From Palsa-601 sp963801185 (GTDB lineage: Bacteria; Actinomycetota; Acidimicrobiia; Acidimicrobiales; Bog-793): a stretch of 64,000 bases of DNA. A program made the translations under genes and the position numbers. The notes below the pieces were generated by a model. It was not told the origin of the DNA. It ran no database searches and worked only from the letters and a program-made list of their open reading frames with translations. Below, in pieces: positions 8,749 through 20,712 of the stretch (position 1 is the first letter of the stretch; the number at the start of each line of letters is the position of its first letter). The DNA lies in contig CAWDDW010000001.1 of the NCBI GenBank assembly GCA_963801185.1, positions 1,054,001 through 1,118,000 of the forward strand, in the 5' to 3' direction.

Positions 8749-9630
8749 TCAAACGCTCAAGAAACGCCGCACGGCCACAGCGGACCCCGCCACTCCCACG
8801 ACGATCCCGACGATGACGACGACGATCTCCGTGACGACCACGTCGTGACCAGGCACGACAGCCGATCGGAACTCGGCGAATCGGTGGAGGAGCGACCTGA
8901 TCCCGAGGTCTCCGAGCAACACGATGCCGACGGCGACAATCGAGCCGATGAGGCCCTGCACGAGCCCCTCGAACATGAACGGGAGCCTGATGAACCAGGC
9001 CGTGGCCCCTACGAGCCGCATCACCGCGACCTCGCGCCTGCGGGCATAGATCGCCATCCGGATCGCCATGAGGATGAGGACGACCGCCGAGAGCAGGAGC
9101 ACGACCGCGACGGTGAACAGGACGATCTGGAGCACGTTGGACAGGGCGATGAGCGTGCGGATGGACTTGGCCGGGAACGTGACCTGATAGACGCCCGGCT
9201 TCGTGTCGAAGAGGTTTGCGACTGCGGCCGCCTGGTTCGGGTGGACCAGGGTGCACTGGAAGACCGGCGGTATGGTCGCCACCGTCACCGCCTCGAGGAC
9301 CTGGGGCTGGTTGGCGAAGAGGCGCTTGAACAGCGCGTAGGACTGTTGATGGTCGAGGTAGTTGCAGTGCTTGATCTGCGCCGTCTCGTGCAGGGTGGTC
9401 TTGATGGCACTGGTGTCCCCGAGGGGCGCGGCGGGTTTCATGAAGATCTGCAGGTCGACATTGTCACCGAGCGCCGCGATCTGGCTGTTCACCGACTGGC
9501 GGAGCAAGAGAGCCGTCCCGACGAGCGAGAGCGACACCCCGACCGTCAAGATGGCGGCGAGTGCCATGAGGCGGTTGCGCCACAGGTTCGACGCGGTCTC
9601 GCGAACGACATACCCGGCAGAGATCGGCAT
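8749..9630 (-). CDS. ftsX: Cell division ABC transporter permease FtsX
   Basis: A 293-aa FtsX-family protein. The N-terminus GYVVRETASNLWRNRLMALAAI is followed by the first membrane helix near 20-42, a large extracytoplasmic loop (about 45-165) and three further membrane helices, with the conserved region YARRREVAVMRLVGATAWFIR between helices two and three. FtsX works with the ATPase FtsE at the division site, where it transmits energy to cell-wall hydrolases. Its ATG overlaps the ftsE stop codon (TGATG), which indicates translational coupling. Order secA-prfB-ftsE-ftsX on one strand is common in actinobacteria. Confidence 0.93.
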   Translation of the reverse strand: MPISAGYVVRETASNLWRNRLMALAAILTVGVSLSLVGTALLLRQSVNSQIAALGDNVDLQIFMKPAAPLGDTSAIKTTLHETAQIKHCNYLDHQQSYALFKRLFANQPQVLEAVTVATIPPVFQCTLVHPNQAAAVANLFDTKPGVYQVTFPAKSIRTLIALSNVLQIVLFTVAVVLLLSAVVLILMAIRMAIYARRREVAVMRLVGATAWFIRLPFMFEGLVQGLIGSIVAVGIVLLGDLGIRSLLHRFAEFRSAVVPGHDVVVTEIVVVIVGIVVGVAGSAVAVRRFLSV

Positions 9631-10418
9631 CAGTGAGCCCTCTTGCGGTGCCGGGCACCGAGCGACTCGGTCCCGGTGCTGAGGCGGTCGGCCGCGGCGG
9701 CGACCGCCGGGATGCCGCGGGCGCTGGAGGGCGCCGCGTCGAGCCCGTAGATACCGCGCACCTGGTCACGGATCACGTGGCCCCGCTCGATCTCGATCAC
9801 GCGGCGGCGCATCATGTCGACGATCGAGGCGTCGTGAGTCGCCATCACGACTGTGGTGCCCGTCCGGTTGATGCGGTCGAGCAAGCCCATGATCCCTTGG
9901 CTCGTAGTCGGGTCGAGGTTCCCGGTCGGCTCGTCGGCGAGCAGGATCAGCGGCCGGTTCACGAAGGCCCGCGCGATCGCCACCCTCTGCTGCTCGCCTC
10001 CCGAAAGCTCGTCCGGGAGGCGCTTTGCCTTCTGACCGAGGCCTACCAGGTCGAGCACCTGTGGCACCTGGGTGTTGATGACCTGCCGGGGGCGGCCGAT
10101 CACCTCGAGCGCAAACGCGACGTTCTCGAAGACGGTCTTGTTGGGGAGGAGCCGGAAGTCCTGGAAGACACAGCCGAGGTTCCGTCGCAGGTACGGCACC
10201 CGCCAGTTCGAGAGGGTGCCGATCTCGCGGCCCGCTACCCATATACGGCCAGAGTCGACGCGCTCCTCGCGCAGCAAGAGCTTGAGCAACGTCGTCTTCC
10301 CCGAGCCCGAGGCGCCGACCACGAATACGAACTCGCCCTTCGATATCTCGAGGGACACCTCGGAGAGCGCCGTGACGGAGCCCTTGTATGTCTTGGTGAC
10401 GTTCTCGAAGCGGATCAT
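9630..10418 (-). CDS. ftsE: Cell division ABC transporter ATPase FtsE
   Basis: An ABC ATPase of 262 aa from the preferred ATG at 10418 (MIRFENVTKTYKG); an in-frame upstream ATG at 10484 adds 22 residues that are not FtsE-like. Walker A GASGSGKTTLLKLLL, the Q-loop region CVFQDFRLLPNKTVFENV (FtsE-specific wording), signature LSGGEQQRVAIARAF and Walker B LILLADEPTGNLDP are all intact. A Ser/Ala-rich tail of about 40 residues follows the conserved core. FtsE energises FtsX during division. The gene is 115 bp downstream of prfB and overlaps ftsX by one base. Confidence 0.95.
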   Translation of the reverse strand: MIRFENVTKTYKGSVTALSEVSLEISKGEFVFVVGASGSGKTTLLKLLLREERVDSGRIWVAGREIGTLSNWRVPYLRRNLGCVFQDFRLLPNKTVFENVAFALEVIGRPRQVINTQVPQVLDLVGLGQKAKRLPDELSGGEQQRVAIARAFVNRPLILLADEPTGNLDPTTSQGIMGLLDRINRTGTTVVMATHDASIVDMMRRRVIEIERGHVIRDQVRGIYGLDAAPSSARGIPAVAAAADRLSTGTESLGARHRKRAH

Positions 10419-10533
10419 TGGTGTCTCGTTCTTGGGACCGGTTGCAACCGCCGTGGTACCGGCGACGACGGTATCAGCCCGCACTCATTACGGACCGGTG
10501 ACGCGCCAGTTGGCCTGCCTCTGCCCATCGTGC

Positions 10534-11691
10534 TCACTGGCTTTCGTGCTCCCGGCGGTAGCGGAGGTAGGCGACGATCAGATCGTCGAGATCACCGTCG
10601 AGCACCGCGTCGACGTTGCCGGTCTCGTAGCCCGAGCGCAAGTCTTTCACGAGTTGGTACGGCGCCATGACGTAGGACCGGATCTGGCTGCCCCACGCCA
10701 CGTCGGTCTGCGGGCCGGTCAGCTCGCTCATCTCCGCCCGGCGCTCCTCACGCTGTAGCTCGGCCAGCTTCGCCGCCAGGATCTGAAGCGCCTTTGCCTT
10801 GTTCTGATGTTGGCTGCGCTCGTTCTGACAGGAGACCACGACCCCTGTCGGCAAGTGCGTGATCCGCACCGCCGAGTCCGTGACGTTCACGTGCTGCCCC
10901 CCGGCGCCCGAGGACCGGTAGGTGTCTATGCGGAGGTCCTTCTCGTCGATGTCGACGACATCGGTGAGGTCCTCGATGAACGGCGTCGCCTCCATCGATG
11001 CGAAGCTCGTCTGCCGCCGGTGCTGGGAGTCGAAGGGCGACATCCGTACCAGCCTGTGAACGCCTCTCTCGGCCGACAACATGCCATAGGCGTGGCGGCC
11101 TTTCACGATGAACGTCGCCGACAAGATGCCGGCTTCCTGGCCGGGTGACTCTTCATCGACTTCGACCTCGAAACCCCGCCGTTCGGCCCATCGCAGGTAC
11201 ATCCGGACCATCATCTGCGCCCAGTCCTGAGCATCGGTGCCGCCCGCTCCCGCGTGTATCTCGCAGATCGCGTCCCTCTCGTCGTGCTCCCCGGCGAACA
11301 GGCTGCGGAGCTCGAGGCTGTCGAAGCTCCGTCGACAGCGAGGAGACGGACTCGCTCAGCTCTTCGGTCATGTCGGCGATGGCCGCCTCGCCCTCGTCGA
11401 GCGCGAGCGACCAGAGCACCTCGGCGTCACTGAGGCGTTGGTCGAGCCCGCCGAGCATGTCGACGTCGGCCTTGGCGCGTCCGTACTCGGTGTTCACCTT
11501 GCGCGCCCGGTCGGGATCCGACCACAGGTCGGGCTCGCCCACCTCGGCCTCGAAGCTCCGCCAGCCGTGCCGTCAGGTCATCGAAGCGAAGATAGGCCTT
11601 GGCGGCATCCAGTCGGGCGCGCAGCGACTCGAAGCTCCTCCCCGAACTCCGGGCGCGAGACGCTGCGTGACTCCTCAGATCCGGTGGCCAT
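10534..11691 (-). CDS. prfB: Peptide chain release factor 2, three frameshifts
   Basis: Release factor RF2, about 384 aa once three frame changes are removed. The catalytic GGQ loop is in YRSSGAGGQHVNVTDSAVR and the stop-codon recognition region near the usual SPF motif reads MSPFDSQHRRQTSF. The frame changes at GAAGCTC on the plus strand at 11323-11329, 11552-11558 and 11631-11637. Removing one base from each restores GEELESLRARL, LAELEAEVGEPDLW and LDSLELRSLFAGEHDERDA without loss. These are not the programmed RF2 frameshift: that site (CUU-UGA-C near codon 25) has no stop here, the sequence reading AYLRFDDL. The gene starts three bases after the secA stop, so the two are likely coupled. 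Confidence 0.88.
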
Positions 11692-11694
11692 CGG

Positions 11695-14539
<2,845 letters not shown>

Positions 14540-14577
14540 GACGTGCCAGTCTAGAGGGCGCCTGGGCAGTCCTTCTC

Positions 14578-16056
14578 TCAGGCGCTCGCCGTCAGCCTGA
14601 TCGGTGTGCGGCGCCTCGGGACCGGCAGCTCAAGCGTGACCTGGGTCCCGGTGAGGTGGTGGGGCGCGGCAGAGTCGATCCGGACGGCTGCGAAGCTCCC
14701 GACCGGGACATCACCATCGGCTGCGAAGTGGACGAGCTTGCCCTGCCGTGTGCGTCCGGTCAGCATCGCCGGGTTGCGCCGCGACGGCCCCTCCACGAGG
14801 GCCTCCTCCACGCGGCCGATGCGTGCCCGGTTCTTGGCGAGCGACGAGCGCTCGAGCACGACCTTCAACCGCTCGAAACGCTCCCCGATCACCCCCTCAT
14901 CGACGAACCGCTCCCGCATCTCCGCCGCACGGGTGCCGGGGCGGGGGGAGAAGATGAACGTGAAGGCGCCGTCGTACTCCGCCGCCGCCACGACCTCGAG
15001 GGTCTGGCGGAAGTCGTCCTCGGTCTCGCCAGGGAAACCTACGATGATGTCGGTCGTGACGGCCAGGTCCTCGATGGCCGCCCTGGCGGCCGCCAGCCTC
15101 GCGAGATAGCGCTCTGCGGTGTAGCCCCGGCGCATCTCGGCGAGGACCCTGTCGCTCCCGGACTGGAGCGGGAGGTGCAGCTGCTCGCAGACGGCCGGAG
15201 TCTCTGCCATCGCGGCGATCGTCTCGGGCCGGAGGTCCTTCGGATGCGGGCTCGTGAAGCGGATGCGGCGGATCCCGGGGACGGCCCCGACCGCGCGGAG
15301 CAGGTCGGCGAAGAGCGGCCGCGCCGACCGGGCCGCGCTCGATGCCCACGTCGGGCCGGCCTCGTGCGTGAGACGGGCGTCGCCTGGCGCGTCACGGCGC
15401 AGCTGGAGCGTCAGGTCACGACCGTAGGAGTTCACGTTCTGGCCTAGCAGGGTGACCTCGACGACGCCCTCTTGCGCCAGTCGCTCGACCTCGCCGAGGA
15501 GATCGCCGAAGGGCCGGGAGACCTCCTTGCCGCGCACAGCCGGCACGATGCAGAACGCACACGAGTTGTCGCAGCCAACCTGGATCGTGACCCAGGCGCC
15601 GTGAGGCAGGTCATCTCGAACAGGCATCGCGGTCGGGAAGTCGGTGGCGTCCTCTGCCGGCGCGTCGAGGATCTCGACGACGGTGGAGCCAGTCGCCCTC
15701 GCCTCGTCGAGGAGCTCGACGACACGGCCGACGTTGAAGGTCCCGAAGACCGCGTCGACGTGAGGCGCCCGCCGCGCGAGCTCATCCCGGTCCTTTTGTG
15801 CGAGGCAGCCGCCGACGGCGATCTGCATGCCCGGATGGCGCTGCTGGACGCTCTTCAGGTGCCCGAGGTTGCCGTAAAGCTTGTCGTCGGCGTTCTGGCG
15901 GATGCAGCAGGTGTTGAAAACGACAACGTCTGCTTCCTCGACGTCGTCGGTCCGCTCCATGCCCTCGGCTCGCAGCAGCGCTGCGATCCGCTCGGAGTCG
16001 TGCTCGTTCATCTGGCAGCCGAACGTGCGGACAAGGTATTTGCGCTCGGGAGCCAC
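14578..16056 (-). CDS. miaB: tRNA-2-methylthio-N6-dimethylallyladenosine synthase MiaB
   Basis: Radical-SAM methylthiotransferase of 492 aa. The UPF0004 domain starts RTFGCQMNEHDSERI and holds cysteines in NTCCIRQNAD and GGCLAQKD; the radical-SAM cluster motif is CDNSCAFC (CxxxCxxC) with IVPAVRGKEVSRP after it; the C-terminal TRAM region includes LTGRTRQGKLVHF. It modifies A37 of tRNAs reading UNN codons. The start is set at a GTG (16056, VAPERKYLVRTFG); in-frame sequence further upstream runs through the divergent nfo gene and is not MiaB-like. A 30-residue hydrophilic insert after GRDLTLQLRRD is seen in some actinobacterial homologues. Only 39 bp separate it from nfo. Confidence 0.92.
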   Translation of the reverse strand: MAPERKYLVRTFGCQMNEHDSERIAALLRAEGMERTDDVEEADVVVFNTCCIRQNADDKLYGNLGHLKSVQQRHPGMQIAVGGCLAQKDRDELARRAPHVDAVFGTFNVGRVVELLDEARATGSTVVEILDAPAEDATDFPTAMPVRDDLPHGAWVTIQVGCDNSCAFCIVPAVRGKEVSRPFGDLLGEVERLAQEGVVEVTLLGQNVNSYGRDLTLQLRRDAPGDARLTHEAGPTWASSAARSARPLFADLLRAVGAVPGIRRIRFTSPHPKDLRPETIAAMAETPAVCEQLHLPLQSGSDRVLAEMRRGYTAERYLARLAAARAAIEDLAVTTDIIVGFPGETEDDFRQTLEVVAAAEYDGAFTFIFSPRPGTRAAEMRERFVDEGVIGERFERLKVVLERSSLAKNRARIGRVEEALVEGPSRRNPAMLTGRTRQGKLVHFAADGDVPVGSFAAVRIDSAAPHHLTGTQVTLELPVPRRRTPIRLTASA

Positions 16057-16095
16057 TCTCCGAGGATACGCGCCCCGGCGGCTACCGTGACACCG

Positions 16096-17094
16096 ATGCT
16101 CTTCGGTGCGCACGTGTCGGCCGCCGGCGGGCTCCTCCCGGCCATCGATCGCGCGGCCGGCATGGGCGCTGAGGTGCTCCAGGTCCATACCCAGAGCCCT
16201 CGGGTCTGGAAGCCGAACGACTACTCCGACGAGCTGCTGGCGGAGTTCGCAAGGCGCGTCTCCGAGCACCCGGTCGTCGTATCGACCGTCTGTCACGCGA
16301 GTTACCTCATCAATCTCGGCACGTCGGATCCCGGCCTGCTCGAGAAGTCACGGGCGTGCCTCGTGAGGAACCTCGAGGTGGCGACCCGGATGGGAGCGAT
16401 CGGTCTCGTGCTGCACGTCGGCAGTCATCGGGGGTCGGGTTTCGAGGGTGTGGTCAGCAAGGTCGCTGCGGAGTTGGAACGGGCGCTCGACAACGCGGAG
16501 CACCTCCTCGGCGGAGCATCCTGCCGGCTCTTGATGGAGAACACCGCCGGTGCCGGCGGGACGATCGGCCGGAGCTTCGCCGAGCTGGCGCGGGTGCTCG
16601 ACTCCACCTCGGCCGACGAACGGCTCGGCATCTGCCTCGACACCCAGCACTTGTTCGCCTCGGGCGTGGCCTACGAGAACCTCGACGAGGCCGAGGCGGT
16701 GGTGAGCTCGCTCGCCGGGGAGATAGGGCTCGACCGGCTCGGCTGTCTGCACCTCAACGACTCGAAGGTCCCGGTCGGCTCCAACCGGGACCGTCACGAG
16801 AACCTCGGCGAGGGTCTGATCGGCCGCCGGGCGCTCGGCTCGCTGCTCGGTCACCCGGCGCTTCAGGAGCTACCGGTGGTCCTCGAGGTGCCGGGCGCTG
16901 AACGGAAGGGGCCGGGCGTGGCAGACCTGCTAGCGGCACGGGAGATCCACGCCGCCGGGTGCCGGCGGTGGCGCAATCGCCTGCGCCGGGCTATTCCGCA
17001 GCCTCCGCCAGCGCCTCTGCCAGCGAAGGATGGACGAAAAGGCTCTCGGCCAGGTCGAGAACGCGCAAGTTCGCAGTCACCGCGAGCGCAATGA
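16096..17094 (+). CDS. nfo: Deoxyribonuclease IV (endonuclease IV)
   Basis: AP endonuclease of the Nfo TIM-barrel family, which cuts 5' to abasic sites in base-excision repair. Metal-ligand motifs are visible in order: GAHVSAAGG at the N-terminus, VLHVGSHRG near 117, LLMENTAGAG near 150, GICLDTQHLFASG near 182 and LHLNDSKVPVGSNRDRHENLGEG near 220. The recognisable domain ends near residue 285; another ~48 residues rich in Pro and Arg (to the TGA at 17094) overlap the convergent lpdA-like gene by 104 bp and are probably a read-through tail rather than a functional extension. The ATG at 16096 matches the family start exactly. Confidence 0.92.
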   Translation: MLFGAHVSAAGGLLPAIDRAAGMGAEVLQVHTQSPRVWKPNDYSDELLAEFARRVSEHPVVVSTVCHASYLINLGTSDPGLLEKSRACLVRNLEVATRMGAIGLVLHVGSHRGSGFEGVVSKVAAELERALDNAEHLLGGASCRLLMENTAGAGGTIGRSFAELARVLDSTSADERLGICLDTQHLFASGVAYENLDEAEAVVSSLAGEIGLDRLGCLHLNDSKVPVGSNRDRHENLGEGLIGRRALGSLLGHPALQELPVVLEVPGAERKGPGVADLLAAREIHAAGCRRWRNRLRRAIPQPPPAPLPAKDGRKGSRPGRERASSQSPRAQ

Positions 17095-18349
17095 CGCTCA
17101 CGATCTCGGCAGCGTGCGCGCCCACTATCGAGCCACCGAGGACGACCCCGGTGGCAGGGTCCGAGATGAGCTTCACGAAGCCCCTCGCGTCCCCGTCGAT
17201 GAGCGCCCGGGAGTTGGCGGCGTAAGGGACCTTCGTGACCCGGATCTTCCGCCCGAGCGCGAATGCGTCCGCCTCGGCGAGCCCGACGTCGGCGATCTCC
17301 GGCTCTGTGAAGATGGCCGATGCCGCTTTGTCGTAGTCGAGGTGCCGGTGCTCACGGGTGTGAAGGCCCATGACGTGCTCGGCAACCTTGTGGCCCTGGA
17401 CGGCGGCGACCGAGGCGAGCGGGAGGCGGCCAGATAGGTCGCCGGCGGCATAGATGTGGGGCACGTTCGACTGGCAGTGATGGTTGACGGGCACGTGACC
17501 GCTCGGGCTCATCTGCACACCGGCCTCCCCGAGGCCGAGGCCGGAGCTCGCCGGGACCGACCCGATGCACAACAGGACGTGGCTCGCCTCGGCCTGGCGA
17601 CCGTCGTCGCAATGGACGATGACCGACTTCTCGTCCTGCTCGATGCCGATCGCCCGGGCACCTTTCAAGAGCTTCACGCCGCGCTCGAGGAAGTCAGTCT
17701 CGAGGGCGGCGGCGACCTCCGGGTCCTTTTGAGGCAGCACCTGCTGGCGGGAGACGACGAGACTCACCTCCGAGCCGAGCGACCGGAACATGTGGACGAA
17801 CTCGACGCCGGTGACCCCCGAGCCGACTACGACGAGCCGTTCGGGGATCACTGGCGGCGGGTAGGCCTGCCGTGTTGTGAGCACGCGCTCGCCGTCGACC
17901 TCGGCCCAGTCGGGGACGCGAGGGTACGAACCTGTCGCGAGCAGCACGGCGTCGGCGTCGATCTGGCGGGGCGCCTCCCCCTCGACCTCGAGCTCGACGC
18001 AGTGCGGCCCGACAAGGCGGCCACCCCCCCTGATGATGGAGACGCCCTGGCTCTCGAGCTGGTCCGTCATCGAGACCGCCAACCGAGCCTCGATGTCCCG
18101 CACACGATGACCGAGGGCCTCGAGGTCGACCCCGGGGTGGAGGGCCTCCAGCCCGAGCGCCTCGGCCCGCCTGGCCCGGGACACCAGCCCGCCGGTGGCG
18201 ATCATCGCCTTCGAGGGAACGCAGTCCCACAGGTTGGCCGCGCCACCGATTACGTCACGCTCGACCATGACGACCTCGGCCCCGAGGCGGGCGGCCGTCG
18301 AAGCCCCGCGGACCCCCGCCGGGCCTCCCCCGATCACGACGAAGCGCAC
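16991..18349 (-). CDS. LpdA-like flavoprotein disulfide reductase family member (quinone reductase type)
   Basis: A 452-aa protein with the dihydrolipoamide dehydrogenase fold: FAD motif VVIGGGPAGVRGAS, NAD motif VVVGSGVTGVEFVHMF, second FAD motif HIYAAGDLSG, and C-terminal dimerisation domain with FTEPEIADVGL. The redox-active CxxxxC pair is not complete: the segment reads GGAANLWDCVPSK, so only the second cysteine remains and the protein cannot work as a classical disulfide reductase. This matches the mycobacterial LpdA type, described as an NAD(P)H:quinone reductase. It overlaps the merR gene by 16 bp on the same strand and is downstream of the MFS exporter, suggesting a stress-responsive operon. 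Confidence 0.82.
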   Translation of the reverse strand: MRFVVIGGGPAGVRGASTAARLGAEVVMVERDVIGGAANLWDCVPSKAMIATGGLVSRARRAEALGLEALHPGVDLEALGHRVRDIEARLAVSMTDQLESQGVSIIRGGGRLVGPHCVELEVEGEAPRQIDADAVLLATGSYPRVPDWAEVDGERVLTTRQAYPPPVIPERLVVVGSGVTGVEFVHMFRSLGSEVSLVVSRQQVLPQKDPEVAAALETDFLERGVKLLKGARAIGIEQDEKSVIVHCDDGRQAEASHVLLCIGSVPASSGLGLGEAGVQMSPSGHVPVNHHCQSNVPHIYAAGDLSGRLPLASVAAVQGHKVAEHVMGLHTREHRHLDYDKAASAIFTEPEIADVGLAEADAFALGRKIRVTKVPYAANSRALIDGDARGFVKLISDPATGVVLGGSIVGAHAAEIVSVIALAVTANLRVLDLAESLFVHPSLAEALAEAAE

Positions 18350-18867
18350 GTCGTCCCCCTCACCGGCACGGTCTTTCGCACGCCCGCAGCGTACGGGCTG
18401 GGGGCAGGTGTCAGCGGCCGCGGACCGATCCCGCCCGCGGCTCTGGCACGCGGGCGGTCTCCACCCGTGCGATGCGCCCGTCGAGCTTCTCCGAGGAACC
18501 CCGCCAACCGCTCCTGACGCTCCACGACTCGCTCCCGGAGGCTCTGCAGGATCTTGAGGGCGTCCTCGAGGATCGCCTCACGGCGCTCCATCGGTGGACC
18601 CGAGCGGTACTCGGCCCGCAGCCCGTCGAGGCGATCCGAGACCGCCAGCTGGGCTGCGATCTCGTCGAGGTCGAGGCCGAGCAGGGTCTGCAGCTCCCGG
18701 ATGTGGCGGAGCCGCTCGACGTCGCTCGCTCCATAGCGGCGCTGAGCCGACGCTGTGGGCCTCGTGGAGCTCACGAGTCCGAGCTCCTCGTAGTACCTGA
18801 GCGTTCTCGTCGTCGTACCGACGAGCTCGGCCGCCTCGCCGATGGACACCGTGTGGTCGCCAGCCAT
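18334..18867 (-). CDS. MerR-family transcriptional regulator
   Basis: A 177-aa MerR-type regulator. The N-terminal helix-turn-helix with wing covers residues 7-75 (IGEAAELVGTTTRTLRYYEE, then RRYGASDVERLRHI), followed by a coiled-coil dimerisation region (about 90-135). The C-terminal 30 residues are low-complexity and contain no cysteine cluster for metals, so an organic or drug-like effector is more likely than a metal. Its ATG overlaps the stop of the MFS exporter (TGATG), and its 3' end overlaps the flavoprotein gene, so all three are one transcription unit and the regulator probably controls it. Confidence 0.87.
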   Translation of the reverse strand: MAGDHTVSIGEAAELVGTTTRTLRYYEELGLVSSTRPTASAQRRYGASDVERLRHIRELQTLLGLDLDEIAAQLAVSDRLDGLRAEYRSGPPMERREAILEDALKILQSLRERVVERQERLAGFLGEARRAHRTGGDRPRARAAGGIGPRPLTPAPSPYAAGVRKTVPVRGTTCASS

Positions 18868-20678
18868 CAGCCGGTCACCACCTCGCGGCGGCGGCGCTCG
18901 CCGGAACCGGCCGGCACAGCCGGCTCCTCGTCCTCGTCTTCCTCGTCGGCCGGCTCGAGCGGCATCATGAGCGAGCCGGTCGGCTCGACCGACTCGATGA
19001 CCTCGTTGTGCACGTACTTGCCGCCCGAGACCCAGGAGGCGACGGCAGCCACGAGACAGGCGATCGCCGCGAAGTCGAATGCCTTGCGAAGCCCCGCCTG
19101 GAACGGCGCCGAGATGAGGCCGGAGAAGAAGCCTCGACCGGTGACGAGCGCCTGATGTGCGTGGCTCAGGTGGTGCACCGAGGAGCCGAGCAACACACCA
19201 ACTGGGTTGTATCCGAGGAACGATGCAAAGAGCGTGCCGACCGGCGGCAGATGCGCGATCTGGGTCGCCCGCGCTGAAGGCACGCCCGCCTTGACGAGAC
19301 CGCTGTAGAGATGCCCGGGCAACCCCGCCGCCAGGCCGAGGACCATGAGCGAGAAGAAGACCCCTATCGACAGCACCATCGCCGAGTTCTGGAAGGTCGT
19401 GCTCATGCCACCTCCCACGCCGCGTTGGTGCGCGGGCAGGCTGTTCATGACCTGAGCACGGTTCGGCGAGGAGAACAGGCCCATCGACGCGCCGAGCGCG
19501 AACAGCAGCAACGCGAACCAGACGTAGGAGAAGTCCACCGGCAACGCCTCGATCCCGAGAAACGCGGCGGCGCTCAACACCATCCCGAGAGTCGCGAACG
19601 GCCGCGCGCCGAAGTGATCCGACAGCCAGCCCGACGCCGGCCCGGACACGAGGAACCCCACTGTGAGCGGCACCATGTAGATTCCGGCCCAGAGCGGGGT
19701 CTCCGAGAAGCTGTACCCGTGCAGTGGCAGCCAGATGCCTTGCAGCCAGATGATCAGCATGAACATGAGCCCGCCACGCCCGAGCGACGAGAGCAGCGAG
19801 GCGACGTTGCCCATGGCGAACGCGCGGATCCGGAACAGCGGCAGGTGGAACATCGGCTCGGTCACGTGCAGCTCGATGAAGCAGAAGGCGATGAGCACCG
19901 CCACGCCCCCGAACAGGCACGTGAGCACCATCGGGCTCGTCCAGCCCATGGTGTGGCCTCCGTAGGGCTGGATGCCGTAGGTGATGCCGACGAGCACGGC
20001 GACGAGGCCGGCGGCGAAGGTGATGTTCCCCCACCAGTCGAGACGCGCCGGCCGCCGTTCACCCCGCTCTTCGAGCTTGCGCCATGCCCACACCGTTCCG
20101 AACAGGCCGAAGGGGACCGAGACGAGGAACACGAGGCGCCAGTCAACCGGCGCGAGCAGGCCGCCGACGACGAGGCCGATGAACGAGCCGGCTATGGCGG
20201 CGACGTTGTTGATGCCGAGCGCCAGACCTCGCTGATTGTGTGGGAAGGCATCGGTGAGGATCGCCCCCGAGTTGGCCATCAGCATCGCCGCGCCGAGACC
20301 TTGCACGACCCGCATGGCGATCAGGTAGGAAGCACCGGCACCGCCGTGGAGCCACACGATCGAGAGCAGGATCGAGCCGAGGGTGAACACGGCGAAGCCG
20401 AGCTCGTACATCCTCACCCGCCCGTAGATGTCGCCGATCCTGCCGAAGGTCACGACGAGCACGGCCGTCACGACGAGGAAGCCCATCAGCATCCAGAGGA
20501 GATAGCTCACGTTGCCCGGAGCAAGGGGGTTGAGCCCGATGCCCCGGAAGATGTCGGGCAGGGCGATGAGCGTGATGGACGAGTTGATCGTCGCCATCGA
20601 CATCCCTAGCGTCGTGTTCGACAGGGCGATCCACTTGTACCGTTCGCCCGCGGCCTTGTGTTGGGTCAGTACCTTCAT
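18867..20678 (-). CDS. MFS exporter, DHA2 (EmrB/QacA-like) family
   Basis: A 603-aa major facilitator with about 14 hydrophobic helices, the DHA2 drug:proton antiporter topology. The N-terminal ALSNTTLGMSMATINSSI corresponds to the family motif D1 region, GRIGDIYGRVRMYELG is the loop 2-3 motif A, and GSFIGLVVGGLLAPVDWRLVF the motif C region. The C-terminal cytoplasmic tail is acidic (DEEDEDEEP). Substrates are not predictable; homologues export dyes, drugs or antibiotics. It is the first gene of a unit with merR and the LpdA-like gene and is divergent from the glycosyltransferase. Confidence 0.88.
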   Translation of the reverse strand: MKVLTQHKAAGERYKWIALSNTTLGMSMATINSSITLIALPDIFRGIGLNPLAPGNVSYLLWMLMGFLVVTAVLVVTFGRIGDIYGRVRMYELGFAVFTLGSILLSIVWLHGGAGASYLIAMRVVQGLGAAMLMANSGAILTDAFPHNQRGLALGINNVAAIAGSFIGLVVGGLLAPVDWRLVFLVSVPFGLFGTVWAWRKLEERGERRPARLDWWGNITFAAGLVAVLVGITYGIQPYGGHTMGWTSPMVLTCLFGGVAVLIAFCFIELHVTEPMFHLPLFRIRAFAMGNVASLLSSLGRGGLMFMLIIWLQGIWLPLHGYSFSETPLWAGIYMVPLTVGFLVSGPASGWLSDHFGARPFATLGMVLSAAAFLGIEALPVDFSYVWFALLLFALGASMGLFSSPNRAQVMNSLPAHQRGVGGGMSTTFQNSAMVLSIGVFFSLMVLGLAAGLPGHLYSGLVKAGVPSARATQIAHLPPVGTLFASFLGYNPVGVLLGSSVHHLSHAHQALVTGRGFFSGLISAPFQAGLRKAFDFAAIACLVAAVASWVSGGKYVHNEVIESVEPTGSLMMPLEPADEEDEDEEPAVPAGSGERRRREVVTG

Positions 20679-20712
20679 TTCACGTCAACGTTAGCTTCAG
20701 CCGGCGGGAGCC

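Noticed and set aside
10534..11691. Programmed +1 frameshift of RF2 as an explanation for the split prfB
   Set aside because: There are three breaks, none has a UGA after a CUU, and the canonical site near codon 25 reads through without a stop. All three coincide with GAAGCTC on the plus strand.
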